NCBI GenBank assembly: GCA_020635675.1
Contig: JACJZJ010000006.1
Coordinates: 124,001-188,000, forward strand
Reading direction: 5' to 3'
DNA: 64,000 nucleotides
DNA from: Flavobacteriales bacterium
GTDB taxonomy: Bacteria > Bacteroidota > Bacteroidia > Flavobacteriales_F > PHOS-HE28
Part shown: positions 38,934 to 48,013 of the stretch, piece after piece
Layout of the letters: each line of letters opens with the position of its first letter
How positions within the stretch are numbered: position 1 is the first letter of the stretch
The notes under the pieces: model-generated
The model's database searches: none
What the model was told of the DNA's origin: nothing
Seen by the model: the letters and a program-made list of their open reading frames with translations, nothing else
Program-made: the position numbers and the translations under genes

Positions 38934-41900
38934 TCAGGATGATCGCGGGTGTGTAGACCCGGTCATGCTCTTTTGCAACAATCGCGTGTAAAGGGCGTCC
39001 GCCCTTGCCCGGAGGTCCTTATCAACGGACCCGTCGAACGCATTGTCGTTGGCGAACGGATCGGCCCTTGGAAGCTGCAGGTCCATGCCGACATGTTCCC
39101 CGATCCGAAGGAGGACACCATCGGGATCGCGCAGCAGGTCCGCATAGGCGATCAATAGCGTGCCGTCCTCCGCGATGAGGTCGAGCAATCGCGCGTAGTA
39201 GGCGATCCAGACCTGCAGCCAGTGGTCGATGGAATCCGGTGCCGCATCGATGCGCGTGTGCTCCCCCGCGAACACGAAATGTTTCAGGCCAAGGCCGAAC
39301 TCGTGATGACCGAGCCAATCCATGTATTCCCGCACAAAGGGGTCGGCGCGCTGCATTTCGGTGAACCGGAGATGTTGCTTCATCAGTGACCAGGCATGGT
39401 CGATCGGTTCCCGAAAGAGGAATACGGTCCGAAGCGCAGGCATTCTTTTCCGAAGTGACGCGTACCGCAGGATCAGGTTGTTGTTCTTTGCCAGATAGAC
39501 CGGACGTTCCGGATGCTGTCGCCCGATGATCCGCTGATAGTCCGCATAATCCGCGGCGACCTCGGCGGAAAGGGTGTGCTCCACCAGCACATCCCCCTGG
39601 ATGTACGCATCATCAAGGAATACCTTGAAGAAGTACTCCTCGAGGGCCTCGACGCTGGTATAGCTGAACAGCACCTTGTCACCATGGCTCCGTTCGCGCG
39701 CTGCGCCCGACCTCGGTCGGTAGATCCGGTGCCAGATGTTCGGGGCCAGCAACAGCGGCATATTGGCGTAGGAGAGCGAGTGGAACACCGGCGAACGGGC
39801 CAGCATGGTGGTGAGCGCCGTGGTGCCTGCACGGGCGAGCCCGGAGATGATCACCGGACCCTGTCGGGGCATCACGCCGATGGGCCGGTCCAATGCGCGG
39901 CGTTCCCGCTCGAACAGGAACCGGCCGATGTGGCGCCCGTTCAGCACCACCCGATGCAGGAGTTTCGACCATGGGGAATAATCCGTGCGGGTGCGAAACC
40001 GGGATGCCAGTGCGAACGGCAGGGTGGTGCCGAGAAGAAGTGCCACTAGGTTCCAGCCATGCATGGGCGCATCCAGGTAGGCCCAAGGCCTTTCCGTGCC
40101 TCCGAGCACGACGAGCGGGACCGCGGCCAAAGCAAGCACGAGCAGCGATAGCATCACAAGACCCAGCAGCGCGCTGCTTTCGGCGGTCGCCTGGCGCACC
40201 AAGATCTTGGACCGGATGTTCTCCCCGGACCGGCGGTCGAGCAGGGCATCGACGAGCCTTCCCGTAAGCTCGATCAGCCGCATGAAGGGGCGCTGCAGGA
40301 GCATGATGCCCACCGCCAGCAGTACCGATGAGAAAAGCACCACAAGCCATACGGACAAGGGGGGCGGTCCGGATGGCGTTCGTCCTACAGTGCCGATCGC
40401 ACCGTCCGGGGCGAACTCATCGTCGAGGCCGTTCACGTCCGGCAGGATTCCGATCGCCCTGGTGAAACCTGCCTCGCGGACGAGGCTGTCCGGCAGGATG
40501 CGGACCCACGCCGGCACATGGACCCGCCCACCCATCGGTGTGCCGAACACCTTGTTCAACAGCACCTGGTCATCGCGGAGCACCATGTACCGACGCTGGC
40601 TCGGCAGTTCCAGATATAGGGAACCGTCCGGCAGGATCTCATGGAGGCCCTGCGTCCGGGACCGCGCATGCTCGCGTGCCATCAGGCTGTCGCCGATCGT
40701 CCAGTGGTGCCCGTCCGCGAGATCGATCACGACCACCTGGGAATGGTCCAGGTCGTCCACCGGAAGGTCCCTTTCCTTGGGTACATGTGTGCGGTTGCTC
40801 AGGGAGTATTGCTCACGGAAGATCTGGCGATTGCTGAACACCGAGATGGTGGTACCCGGACCGATGTTGATGTCGTGCTGCGCCAGGAAAGGACCATCGA
40901 TCACGCGCACCACACTGTCCGCCCCCGGTCGGTATTGCACGACCATGGAACGGTCGCGCAAACTGAGGAAGAGATCGCCTTTCCGCCAACAGGGACCGTC
41001 CCGCAGCGCAGGTACCACATCGTTCAAGTGGATCGGGTCGTTCATGTTCCCGCTGAACAATCGTCCGGCAAGGCCGTTCCGCACGAGGATCCCAGCAACA
41101 CTTTTCCGGTAGATGATATGGCCATCCGCTGGATCGATGCGCACGATGTGATCGTCCTGATAGGCGATCCTTTCACCATAAAGGCCACGGACCACGCGTC
41201 CCACCGTAGGGCCTTCCGGTCCGAGGGGCAGGTCCGATGCACAGGTCCACAGTTTTCCCTCCGCATCGACCTGGGTCGCGTGGTGGTAGACCAGATCATG
41301 GTCCGTCCAAAGCACGTGGCCGTTCCGGTCCATACGGAACAGGTTCGGCGTCATGTCCAGCTTTGCAACGAAGGAGCCATCAGGCAGGAGGTACGGGTGC
41401 AGTGGCGGGGAGTTCTCGAACAAGCGCCCCACCTCGTTCAAACGCCATTCGGATCCTGCTCCCGTGCGAGGAACGGTCCATTGCCAGAGCAGTGAATCGT
41501 TGCGCAGATCGAACAGCCGCACCTGCCAGGCGTCCTCGTCGCGGTCCCAGAAAGCACCGATGCCGAGGATGTCCATTTCCAAACGGTCGACCGCCTGGAA
41601 CCCGGCGGGTGGAAGCCCATAGAAATCCGGGATGTTCCTGAGGGTGCTGCTCCCGAGCACGGAGCGGGCGTCCTCGACGAGGTGCACGCAGCGTGCCAGT
41701 GCCCGTGACAGGCGCCCCAATCGCTGTTCGCCGTTCACCGCGTCCACAGCCCCCCATGCGATGAACGCGATGGCCCCCAGGACCAGCAGGGCCCACGCGC
41801 CGATCCGCGCCGTGCCGCGCAGCAATTCCCTTCCTGCACCCACGTTCCCGCTCCGCAGGCCGCTACCGATGCGCTTCAGGGGGATCCAGAGGATCACACC

Positions 41901-41996
41901 GAAGGAGAACAGCACGAGGCCGATCAGCAGGAGCACGATGATGATCGTACCCAGACCGATACCGGGACCTACATACAGAAGGGGGACGTGTGGCAT
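38934..41996 (-). CDS. Membrane protein joining an arylsulfotransferase-like domain and a PAPS-type sulfotransferase
   Basis: The 1020-residue protein has two membrane helices (about 16-40, 65-85), then residues about 100-500 resembling arylsulfotransferase (ASST) propellers: PPLHPYLLPDGSFVAKLD, DLVYHHATQVDAEGKLW, PIHLNDVVPAL and QHDINIGPGTTISVFSNR. Three further helices follow (about 547-566, 608-632, 648-664). The C-terminal domain, about 710-1010, is a cytosolic-type sulfotransferase with the 5'-phosphosulfate loop VIISGLARAGTTALTTML (715-732) and the 3'-phosphate segment TVFLFREPIDHAWSLM. Two sulfotransferase-like domains, one probably periplasmic and one probably cytoplasmic, in one chain is unusual. 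Neighbouring glycosyltransferases suggest polysaccharide sulfation (inference). A TATATTTG -7 box lies at 42049-42056. Confidence 0.85.
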   Translation of the reverse strand: MPHVPLLYVGPGIGLGTIIIVLLLIGLVLFSFGVILWIPLKRIGSGLRSGNVGAGRELLRGTARIGAWALLVLGAIAFIAWGAVDAVNGEQRLGRLSRALARCVHLVEDARSVLGSSTLRNIPDFYGLPPAGFQAVDRLEMDILGIGAFWDRDEDAWQVRLFDLRNDSLLWQWTVPRTGAGSEWRLNEVGRLFENSPPLHPYLLPDGSFVAKLDMTPNLFRMDRNGHVLWTDHDLVYHHATQVDAEGKLWTCASDLPLGPEGPTVGRVVRGLYGERIAYQDDHIVRIDPADGHIIYRKSVAGILVRNGLAGRLFSGNMNDPIHLNDVVPALRDGPCWRKGDLFLSLRDRSMVVQYRPGADSVVRVIDGPFLAQHDINIGPGTTISVFSNRQIFREQYSLSNRTHVPKERDLPVDDLDHSQVVVIDLADGHHWTIGDSLMAREHARSRTQGLHEILPDGSLYLELPSQRRYMVLRDDQVLLNKVFGTPMGGRVHVPAWVRILPDSLVREAGFTRAIGILPDVNGLDDEFAPDGAIGTVGRTPSGPPPLSVWLVVLFSSVLLAVGIMLLQRPFMRLIELTGRLVDALLDRRSGENIRSKILVRQATAESSALLGLVMLSLLVLALAAVPLVVLGGTERPWAYLDAPMHGWNLVALLLGTTLPFALASRFRTRTDYSPWSKLLHRVVLNGRHIGRFLFERERRALDRPIGVMPRQGPVIISGLARAGTTALTTMLARSPVFHSLSYANMPLLLAPNIWHRIYRPRSGAARERSHGDKVLFSYTSVEALEEYFFKVFLDDAYIQGDVLVEHTLSAEVAADYADYQRIIGRQHPERPVYLAKNNNLILRYASLRKRMPALRTVFLFREPIDHAWSLMKQHLRFTEMQRADPFVREYMDWLGHHEFGLGLKHFVFAGEHTRIDAAPDSIDHWLQVWIAYYARLLDLIAEDGTLLIAYADLLRDPDGVLLRIGEHVGMDLQLPRADPFANDNAFDGSVDKDLRARADALYTRLLQKSMTGSTHPRSS

Positions 41997-42048
41997 GGGC
42001 TCGGGACGCGTTCCGCTGCGCGAGGCCCATTCTGTCGGCAGCGGTCGG

Positions 42049-42056
42049 CAAATATA
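42049..42056 (-). promoter_or_regulatory. -7 promoter box TATATTTG (sulfotransferase fusion)
   Basis: Exact TAnnTTTG on the minus strand, 3 bp after the stop of the GT2 fusion gene and 52 nt before ATG 41996. Confidence 0.55.
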
Positions 42057-42059
42057 GGA

Positions 42060-43985
42060 TCAGGCTCCGCCCAGCAGGGGAAAACCTCGGAGGATCAGAG
42101 ATAGGTCCTGCAGGGCCCGGTAATCCTTGGCATAGGCCAGGTTCACGCGTTCGACCATTTGTGGCCCCCCCGCGACACCTTCGACCAGGAGCGGGTCGAT
42201 CACACCGTGCCGGAGGCGGGGAAGCCTTTCTTCAGGACCGGTGGGGCCGTGATATCCGACCCAGGTGCGTTCACCGGTCAGCACGCGGCCGATGTTGCGC
42301 AGGAATTCGCTTTTGCGGTGGACGAACCAGATCCCGATCGGTGCACTGACGGCGAGAAGAAGTGCCATTGCCAGGTCGACGATCCGTTTCAACCGGCGGG
42401 AAGAGGCGTTCTGGACGCTGTGGTTCGGCAGGATATATAGGTCCTGAAGGCTCTCGATGCTGCTCGGGCCGATGATGGAGCCGTGATCCGGCTGAGCGAC
42501 CTTGAACGCGACGCCGGTATCACGAAAGCTCTCCATGGCGGTGATGATCGTGCCCCAGGGTAGGTCTTTGGCGCACAGCACCAGTTCATCATACCGGCCT
42601 TCGGTCACCATGCGTCGCAAGCGCCGGGCGGCCTGGGGCGTGGCAAGGTTCTCCGCTCCCACGATCCGTTGGCGTGCAAGACCGTAGTGGGTTTGCCAGA
42701 GGAGGGCCATCACCGCATTCGCTTCTTCCGTCGTGCCGACAGCGATCACCCGACGGCGGTCGAACGGACGCAATGCATATCCCCGCACATGAAGTGCATG
42801 CAGGAGCAGGCGGGTAGCCGTCAACAACGCGGCCAGCATCATACCTCCGAGCAGGACCACCCCGACGTCAAGCCCTCCGGTCCGGAACAGCATCCAGCCG
42901 ACCCCGAGGGCCATGGTGGCCAGTACGCCCCGCAACATGTTGTCGAGCCGGACGGGTTTGTCGTAGCCGCCGAACAACGCCTGGACGAGCACGACCAAGG
43001 CGCTGACGAGCCAGGGTCCAACAGGTCGCGGACCCATGCCGCCCGTGCGCACCAACAGAAGGTAGGCCGCCACCAGCCCAAGCCCGTCCAACATCGGCAG
43101 GATGGCCCGGATCAGGAACCGTGCAAGTATGGCGCCCGTCGCGCTGAGGTAGATGCTTCCTGCGATCAGCCAACTGAACAGATCGGGCCGTTTTCGCGTG
43201 AAGTGCTTTCGCGCGAAAATGGCCATGGCGTTGTAGAACACGAAGACATAGTTCACACTGCTCTTCTTGGTGCTCTCCCCCTTGTAGTGAAGGATACGCG
43301 CCTCCGGGAAGTAGTAGTTCTCGAAACCCCCGAGGTTGATGCGATAGCTCAGATCGATGTCCTCACCGTACATGAAAAAGTGCTCATCGAGAAGGCCCAC
43401 GCGATCGAGGGTCGCCCGGCGTAGGAACATGCACGCGCCCGACAGGATCTGGATCCGTGCCGTGGTGTTCTCCGGCATGTGCCCCAGATGGTAGCGTCCG
43501 AACAATCGGCTTTTCGGGAAGAGACGCGCCAGCCCGATGATCTTGAAGAACGCCACCTGTGGTGTCGGCAGCCCGCGTTTGCTCTCAGGAAGGAAGCGCC
43601 CCGTGCCGTCGATCATCTTCACCCCGAGCCCGCCGGCATCCGGGTGAGCGTCCATGAAGTCGATGACCTTGCGAAAGACGTCCTCGCCCACGATCGTGTC
43701 CGGGTTCAACAGCAGCACATAGCGTCCCTGCGTTTGCCGGATGGCCTGATTGTTCGCGCGACTGAAGCCCACGTTCTCCTTGTTCATGATCAGCCGCACC
43801 TCCGGGAACCGCTCCTGCACCATGGCCACGCTGCCGTCCGAGCTCTGGTTGTCCACCACGAACACCTCGCCCGCGATCCCCGCCATCGCCGCCCGCACGG
43901 ACCGCAGACATTGCTCCAGGTAGGAGCGGACATTGTAGTTGACGATGATGACGGAAAGTTCCATGGGCAGCTGGTCGTGGTGCAT
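42060..43985 (-). CDS. GT2 glycosyltransferase fused to a degenerate sugar-transferase module
   Basis: The 641-residue protein has a GT2 domain (about 8-265) of the rhamnosyltransferase type: LSVIIVNYNVRSYLEQCL, VVDNQSSDGS, LLLNPDT and FFMYGEDIDLSYRI. Then come several membrane helices (about 270-400), a NAD-binding-like region (RRVIAVGTTEEANAVMALL, about 411-510) and a C-terminal segment like the membrane anchor of polyprenyl-P sugar transferases (RRLKRIVDLAMALLLAVSAP, then GRVLTGERTWVGYHG). The catalytic FFxQER and KFRSM motifs of active sugar transferases are missing, so this half is probably not catalytic. The start at 43985 overlaps the recR stop (TGATG); ATG 43964 is an alternative. It probably takes part in surface polysaccharide assembly. 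Confidence 0.85.
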   Translation of the reverse strand: MHHDQLPMELSVIIVNYNVRSYLEQCLRSVRAAMAGIAGEVFVVDNQSSDGSVAMVQERFPEVRLIMNKENVGFSRANNQAIRQTQGRYVLLLNPDTIVGEDVFRKVIDFMDAHPDAGGLGVKMIDGTGRFLPESKRGLPTPQVAFFKIIGLARLFPKSRLFGRYHLGHMPENTTARIQILSGACMFLRRATLDRVGLLDEHFFMYGEDIDLSYRINLGGFENYYFPEARILHYKGESTKKSSVNYVFVFYNAMAIFARKHFTRKRPDLFSWLIAGSIYLSATGAILARFLIRAILPMLDGLGLVAAYLLLVRTGGMGPRPVGPWLVSALVVLVQALFGGYDKPVRLDNMLRGVLATMALGVGWMLFRTGGLDVGVVLLGGMMLAALLTATRLLLHALHVRGYALRPFDRRRVIAVGTTEEANAVMALLWQTHYGLARQRIVGAENLATPQAARRLRRMVTEGRYDELVLCAKDLPWGTIITAMESFRDTGVAFKVAQPDHGSIIGPSSIESLQDLYILPNHSVQNASSRRLKRIVDLAMALLLAVSAPIGIWFVHRKSEFLRNIGRVLTGERTWVGYHGPTGPEERLPRLRHGVIDPLLVEGVAGGPQMVERVNLAYAKDYRALQDLSLILRGFPLLGGA

Positions 43986-44602
43986 CAGCGCCTGACGGCT
44001 TCCTCGTAGGGTTTGCGATCCATGATGCTGCGCCCGAGCGTCAATTCGTCCACATGCTCAAGGTCGCCGCCGACGCTGATCCCTCGTGCGATCACGCTGA
44101 CCCGGATACCGCGTTCACCGAGCCGCTTGTTCAGGAAGAACGAAGTGGTGTCGCCTTCCAGGGTGGCGCTCAACGCCAGGATCACCTCTTCTACGCCACC
44201 CTCCGCCACGCGCTCGAGCAATCGGGCGATCTGCAGGTCCTCGGGACCCACGCCGTCCATCGGGCTGATCACTCCGCCGAGCACGTGATAGAGGCCCTTG
44301 AACCGATGCGTGTTCTCGATGGCGATCACCGCACTGATGTCCTCCACCACGCAGATCGTCCCGCGTTCGCGGCCCGGGGCGCTGCAGATCTCGCAGACAG
44401 GCCGATCGCTGATGTTGCAGCAGGTCGAACAATACTGGATCTCGTCGCGCATGCGGCGCACGGCCTCTGTGAAACGGTGCACCGCCGCTCCGTCACGGCG
44501 CAGGAGGTCCAGCGCCATGCGCATGGCCGTACGGCGCCCAATGCCGGGAAGCGTGGACAATTGGTCCACGGCGTTCTCCAACAGCACGGAGGAGAGGGGC
44601 AT
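43985..44602 (-). CDS. recR: Recombination protein RecR
   Basis: The 205-residue protein has the helix-hairpin-helix LSTLPGIGRRTAMRMALDLL, a zinc finger with cysteines at 58, 61/62, 70 and 73 (YCSTCC, VCEIC), and a Toprim domain (ICVVEDISAVIAIENTHRF, LALSATLEGDTT). With RecO and RecF it loads RecA on gapped DNA. The start ATG 44602 has a TACATTTG -7 box ending four bases upstream, so the message is leaderless. The stop overlaps the GT2 start as TGATG, coupling a repair gene to a polysaccharide gene. Confidence 0.96.
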   Translation of the reverse strand: MPLSSVLLENAVDQLSTLPGIGRRTAMRMALDLLRRDGAAVHRFTEAVRRMRDEIQYCSTCCNISDRPVCEICSAPGRERGTICVVEDISAVIAIENTHRFKGLYHVLGGVISPMDGVGPEDLQIARLLERVAEGGVEEVILALSATLEGDTTSFFLNKRLGERGIRVSVIARGISVGGDLEHVDELTLGRSIMDRKPYEEAVRR

Positions 44603-44606
44603 GCGG

Positions 44607-44614
44607 CAAATGTA
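44607..44614 (-). promoter_or_regulatory. -7 promoter box TACATTTG (recR)
   Basis: Exact TAnnTTTG on the minus strand; CCGC separates it from ATG 44602. Confidence 0.6.
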
Positions 44615-44661
44615 GCCGAGCGTCGGGTGGGGCCATCCTCCGGGGAACGGTGCCGCCGTGT

Positions 44662-45150
44662 TCAACGCGGGTAGGCCTCGAGCAGGGCCCGCATCTCCTC
44701 CGTACGCAGTTCGGTCAATCGGCGAACTTCGTTCATGAACATCACCGCACCGGTGGTGGTCACGTAGCCACCGTATGTGCTCCGGCAATGCGCATCCCGA
44801 TAGGCTCTCCACGCGGCCTGCAGGTCGTCGAACGTCCGCAACAGCGTGTCATCATGCAGCGCGATGATCCGGACGCGGAGCTGGTCGTGCACTGTTCTCA
44901 ACACCGAGTCCGCTTCCTGCAGCTGCAGGTTCGCGCGGACGCGATCGTAGAAGGTGACCGAACCATCGTTCGGAATGCTGTCCAGATCGACCGGGTGTTC
45001 GTAGTAACCCTGCAGATAGGGTTCGTTCCTCAGGTGCTGCAGGTCGCCCTGCGCGTTCGCGGCCAGGTACGGAATGATCCCGCCCGATGCGCCGATCGCC
45101 CAGCGGAGCCATCTCCGCGTGCCGTATCGTTCGCCGTTCCTTGCGCTCAT
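44662..45150 (-). CDS. LprI-like (DUF1311-type) exported protein
   Basis: The 162-residue protein has an N-terminal basic and hydrophobic segment (RRWLRWAIGASGGIIPYLAANAQ) that acts as a signal peptide. The C-terminal part reads LRTFDDLQAAWRAYRDAHCRSTYGG, then a final helix VRRLTELRTEEMRALLEAY. The AWxxYRDxxC pattern followed by a terminal helix is that of the lysozyme-inhibitor LprI family. Only one Cys of the usual pair is obvious. Its ATG overlaps the stop of the upstream membrane glycosyltransferase gene (ATGA), so the two form an operon. Confidence 0.7.
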   Translation of the reverse strand: MSARNGERYGTRRWLRWAIGASGGIIPYLAANAQGDLQHLRNEPYLQGYYEHPVDLDSIPNDGSVTFYDRVRANLQLQEADSVLRTVHDQLRVRIIALHDDTLLRTFDDLQAAWRAYRDAHCRSTYGGYVTTTGAVMFMNEVRRLTELRTEEMRALLEAYPR

Positions 45151-46448
45151 GACGTAACGGACCTCCGCCGAGCGCGCAACTCCAGGGTCCATTGTTGAGC
45201 TGCCAGCAGGATGAAGAAGGGTTCGGCGTAGTAACGCCAACGGTATCCTACGAAGTAGACCTGGTCCAGCAGCACCACGGCGATCAAGGGGCTCAACAAA
45301 AGCCACGTCTCCGCGGACCAACGTCGGCGCGCGGCCGCCAATAGCAGTCCGGTCAGAAAGAGTCCATGAACGGCAGCGGTCACCGCGTTCCATCCACCGC
45401 CCTCGTTCCGCGGTGCGAACAACAGGGCCAATTTGCGCAAGGCCAGTCGGGCCTCCTTCCCCGGGTTCTCCCTGATCCAACGCCAGGCGAACGCGCGGCG
45501 TGCCTGGCCTTCCTCGTATTCGTTCATCCCATCGAGGCCGGGGACCATTTCGCGGGAATAGCGCGCATAGGAGCTGTTCGGATCCTGCCAATCCCCCCAC
45601 CAGCTGCCCCGGGCCAGATCGTTGTGGCCTTGCATCATCTCATACCCCGATTGATCGGCGAGAAAGGCATGGCCGAACAAGGCCCGGTTCTTCACCAGCG
45701 AGGGCACGAGGATCGCACCTAGTAACAAGGTGCTGATCGACGCGGTGACCAGCAATGGCCGGACGACACCCCAACGGCCCTGGACGTGACGCGCCGCCGC
45801 GATCGCAGTGATGAAAAGCACGCCGTACACCGGAACGAGCTGATAGCGCAGGGCACAGGACACAGCTATCGCGGTGGATATCAGCACCGTTCGTCCGAGC
45901 GACCACGGACCGGCCGAACGCACCATCACGAACAGACCGTGGAAAACGATCACCAGCATGGGCAACACCAGCTTCTCGTAGTTGAAAAGGTTGCCGATAT
46001 GAATGAGGTTGGAGGGGTAGAGGGCATAGACCGTGGTAGCGACGAGCGCAGGCCCGCGAGGCACGGCCAGTTGGAGCAGGAGGTCGAACAGGAACGGAAT
46101 CGAGGCGATGAACACGGCCACTGCCAGGAACTGATAGATGGTGATGTAGGTCTTTTTCGCGACGCCCGCCCGGATCAGGGTCGAATAGAGGAACACGGTG
46201 GTGCTGCCGTGGAAAGCCGTGGGTGCGCCATTGATGGTGTAGCCGAGCCCGGCATCGAAGTTCTGCGCGATCCGGTAGTTCCGTTCCTCGTCCGGTCGGA
46301 GCGTATCGAATCGCCCCTCGGTGAACAGCAGGAACAATTTGATGGCCAGCACGCTGGCCATGAGCAATCGGACCGAACGGTCCCGGAAGGGTAGGGGCCG
46401 CCCCGGGTCAAGCTCATCGTACGGTCGGTGCCATTCCCTGGTCATCAT
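45147..46448 (-). CDS. Polytopic membrane glycosyltransferase, GT-C (PMT/ArnT-like)
   Basis: The 433-residue protein has about ten membrane helices. The first periplasmic loop carries an acidic pair in LRPDEERNYRIAQNF, the position of the catalytic Asp in GT-C enzymes that use polyprenyl-phosphate sugars. FHGSTTVFLYSTLI, VYALYPSNLIHIGNLFNYEK and a C-terminal YRWRYYAEPFF segment also fit. It probably transfers a sugar from a polyprenyl carrier to a periplasmic acceptor; the GT2 gene at 20936 could make such a donor (inference). ATG 46448 is chosen; a near-consensus -7 box GACCTTTG lies 14 nt upstream. Confidence 0.8.
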   Translation of the reverse strand: MMTREWHRPYDELDPGRPLPFRDRSVRLLMASVLAIKLFLLFTEGRFDTLRPDEERNYRIAQNFDAGLGYTINGAPTAFHGSTTVFLYSTLIRAGVAKKTYITIYQFLAVAVFIASIPFLFDLLLQLAVPRGPALVATTVYALYPSNLIHIGNLFNYEKLVLPMLVIVFHGLFVMVRSAGPWSLGRTVLISTAIAVSCALRYQLVPVYGVLFITAIAAARHVQGRWGVVRPLLVTASISTLLLGAILVPSLVKNRALFGHAFLADQSGYEMMQGHNDLARGSWWGDWQDPNSSYARYSREMVPGLDGMNEYEEGQARRAFAWRWIRENPGKEARLALRKLALLFAPRNEGGGWNAVTAAVHGLFLTGLLLAAARRRWSAETWLLLSPLIAVVLLDQVYFVGYRWRYYAEPFFILLAAQQWTLELRARRRSVTS

Positions 46449-46462
46449 AAGCGACTCTCGTT

Positions 46463-46470
46463 CAAAGGTC
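46463..46470 (-). promoter_or_regulatory. -7-like box GACCTTTG (GT-C gene)
   Basis: One mismatch to TAnnTTTG on the minus strand, 14 nt before ATG 46448; supports the shorter start. Confidence 0.4.
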
Positions 46471-46549
46471 CGGCGGAATTCGAGACCTCCGTTGACAACT
46501 CCTTCCCATATCGTGGACGTCAAACGACCACCCTCCCCATCTTGCGCCC

Positions 46550-48013
46550 ATGAGCCCTGCGCTGATCGTGGTGGTGGTCCTGGCCTACTTCGGTCTGCTG
46601 TACGGCATCAGCGTGTGGACGAGCCGCGGCGCGGGCAACGCGGCGTTCTTCCTCGGGGAGCGGCGCAGTCCGTGGTACGTGGTGGCCTTCGGCATGATCG
46701 GCGCCTCGCTCAGTGGCGTCACCTTCATCAGCGTGCCCGGCTGGGTGGGCGACAGCCAGTTCAGCTACATGCAGATGGTGCTGGGCTACCTGCCCGGCTA
46801 CGCGGTGATCGCCCTGGTGCTGATGCCGCTGTACTACCGCCTTCAGCTTACCAGCATCTACGGCTACCTCGGCGACCGCTTCGGCCGCTGGAGCTACCGC
46901 ACCGGCGCAGGGTTCTTCCTGCTGAGCCGCAGCCTGGGCAGCGCCGCGCGGCTGTATCTGGTGGCCGTGGTGCTGCAGTTCACCGTGTTCGACGCCTGGG
47001 GCGTGCCTTTCATCGCCACCGTGGTGGCCACCGTGGTGTTCATCTGGCTGTACACCCACCGCGGCGGTATCCGCACGATCATCTGGACCGATACCCTGCA
47101 GACGCTCTTCATGCTATTGGCCGTGGTGTTCACCGTGGTGCTGCTGGGCCGTGCGCTCGGCTGGGATTTCAGCGATGCCGTGCGGCACGTGCGGGACAGC
47201 CCCTTCAGCCGGGTGTTCTTCTTCGACGACGCCAACTCGCCGAAGTTCTTCTGGAAGCAGTTCCTCGCCGGCATGTTCATCGCCATCGCCATGACGGGGC
47301 TGGACCAGGACATGATGCAGAAGAACCTCAGCTGCCGCAACATCCGTGAGGCGCAGAAGAACATGTTCAGCTTCTGCGTGGTGCTGGTGGTGGTGAACGC
47401 CTTCTTCCTCGGCCTGGGCGCGCTGCTGTACATGTACGTGGAACGGACGGGGATCGCCCTGCCCGATCAGGCGGACCAACTGTATCCCATGCTGGCGACC
47501 AATGGCACCCTGCCCATGGTGGTGGGCGTGCTCTTCATCCTCGGCCTGATCGCCGCGGCCTACAGCAGTGCCGACAGCGCCCTCACCGCCCTGACCACCA
47601 GTGTGTGCGTGGACGTGCTCGACATCGAACACCGGCCGGAGGCGGAACGCGAACCGTTGCGCAAACGCGTGCATGTGATCATGAGCGCGGTGCTGGTGCT
47701 GCTGATCATGGGCTACCGCGCCTTCAACGATGCCAGCGTGATCAGGACGGTGTTCATCGTGGCGGGCTACACCTATGGTCCGCTATTGGGGCTCTATGCC
47801 TTCGGGCTGCTGACGAAGTGGAAGGTCCAGGACAAGCTGGTGCCGCTCGTGTGCATCCTGGCGCCTATCCTAACGTTCGTGCTCGACCGGTACAGCGTGG
47901 AACTGTTCAACGGTTACAAGTTCGGATTCGAGCTGCTGCTGGTGAACGGTGGGCTGACGTTCCTGGGATTGGTGGGGGCGAGGGGAGGGGGTAAGCTGAA
48001 AGCTGACCATTGA
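46550..48013 (+). CDS. Sodium:solute symporter family protein
   Basis: The 487-residue protein has 13 or so membrane helices in the LeuT-like SSS layout: LIVVVVLAYFGLLYGISVW, the LGERRSPWYVVAFGMIGASLSGVTF loop (shown in parts), GLDQDMMQKNLSCRNIREAQKN and GLIAAAYSSADSALTALTTSVCVDVL. The signature GLDQDMMQ and AYSSADSALTALTT segments place it with Bacteroidota SSS proteins related to PutP/SGLT. The transported solute (sugar, sialic acid, proline or other) cannot be told. Its last seven codons (GKLKADH) are encoded by heptad repeats, so the C-terminus is repeat-derived. Confidence 0.92.
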   Translation: MSPALIVVVVLAYFGLLYGISVWTSRGAGNAAFFLGERRSPWYVVAFGMIGASLSGVTFISVPGWVGDSQFSYMQMVLGYLPGYAVIALVLMPLYYRLQLTSIYGYLGDRFGRWSYRTGAGFFLLSRSLGSAARLYLVAVVLQFTVFDAWGVPFIATVVATVVFIWLYTHRGGIRTIIWTDTLQTLFMLLAVVFTVVLLGRALGWDFSDAVRHVRDSPFSRVFFFDDANSPKFFWKQFLAGMFIAIAMTGLDQDMMQKNLSCRNIREAQKNMFSFCVVLVVVNAFFLGLGALLYMYVERTGIALPDQADQLYPMLATNGTLPMVVGVLFILGLIAAAYSSADSALTALTTSVCVDVLDIEHRPEAEREPLRKRVHVIMSAVLVLLIMGYRAFNDASVIRTVFIVAGYTYGPLLGLYAFGLLTKWKVQDKLVPLVCILAPILTFVLDRYSVELFNGYKFGFELLLVNGGLTFLGLVGARGGGKLKADH

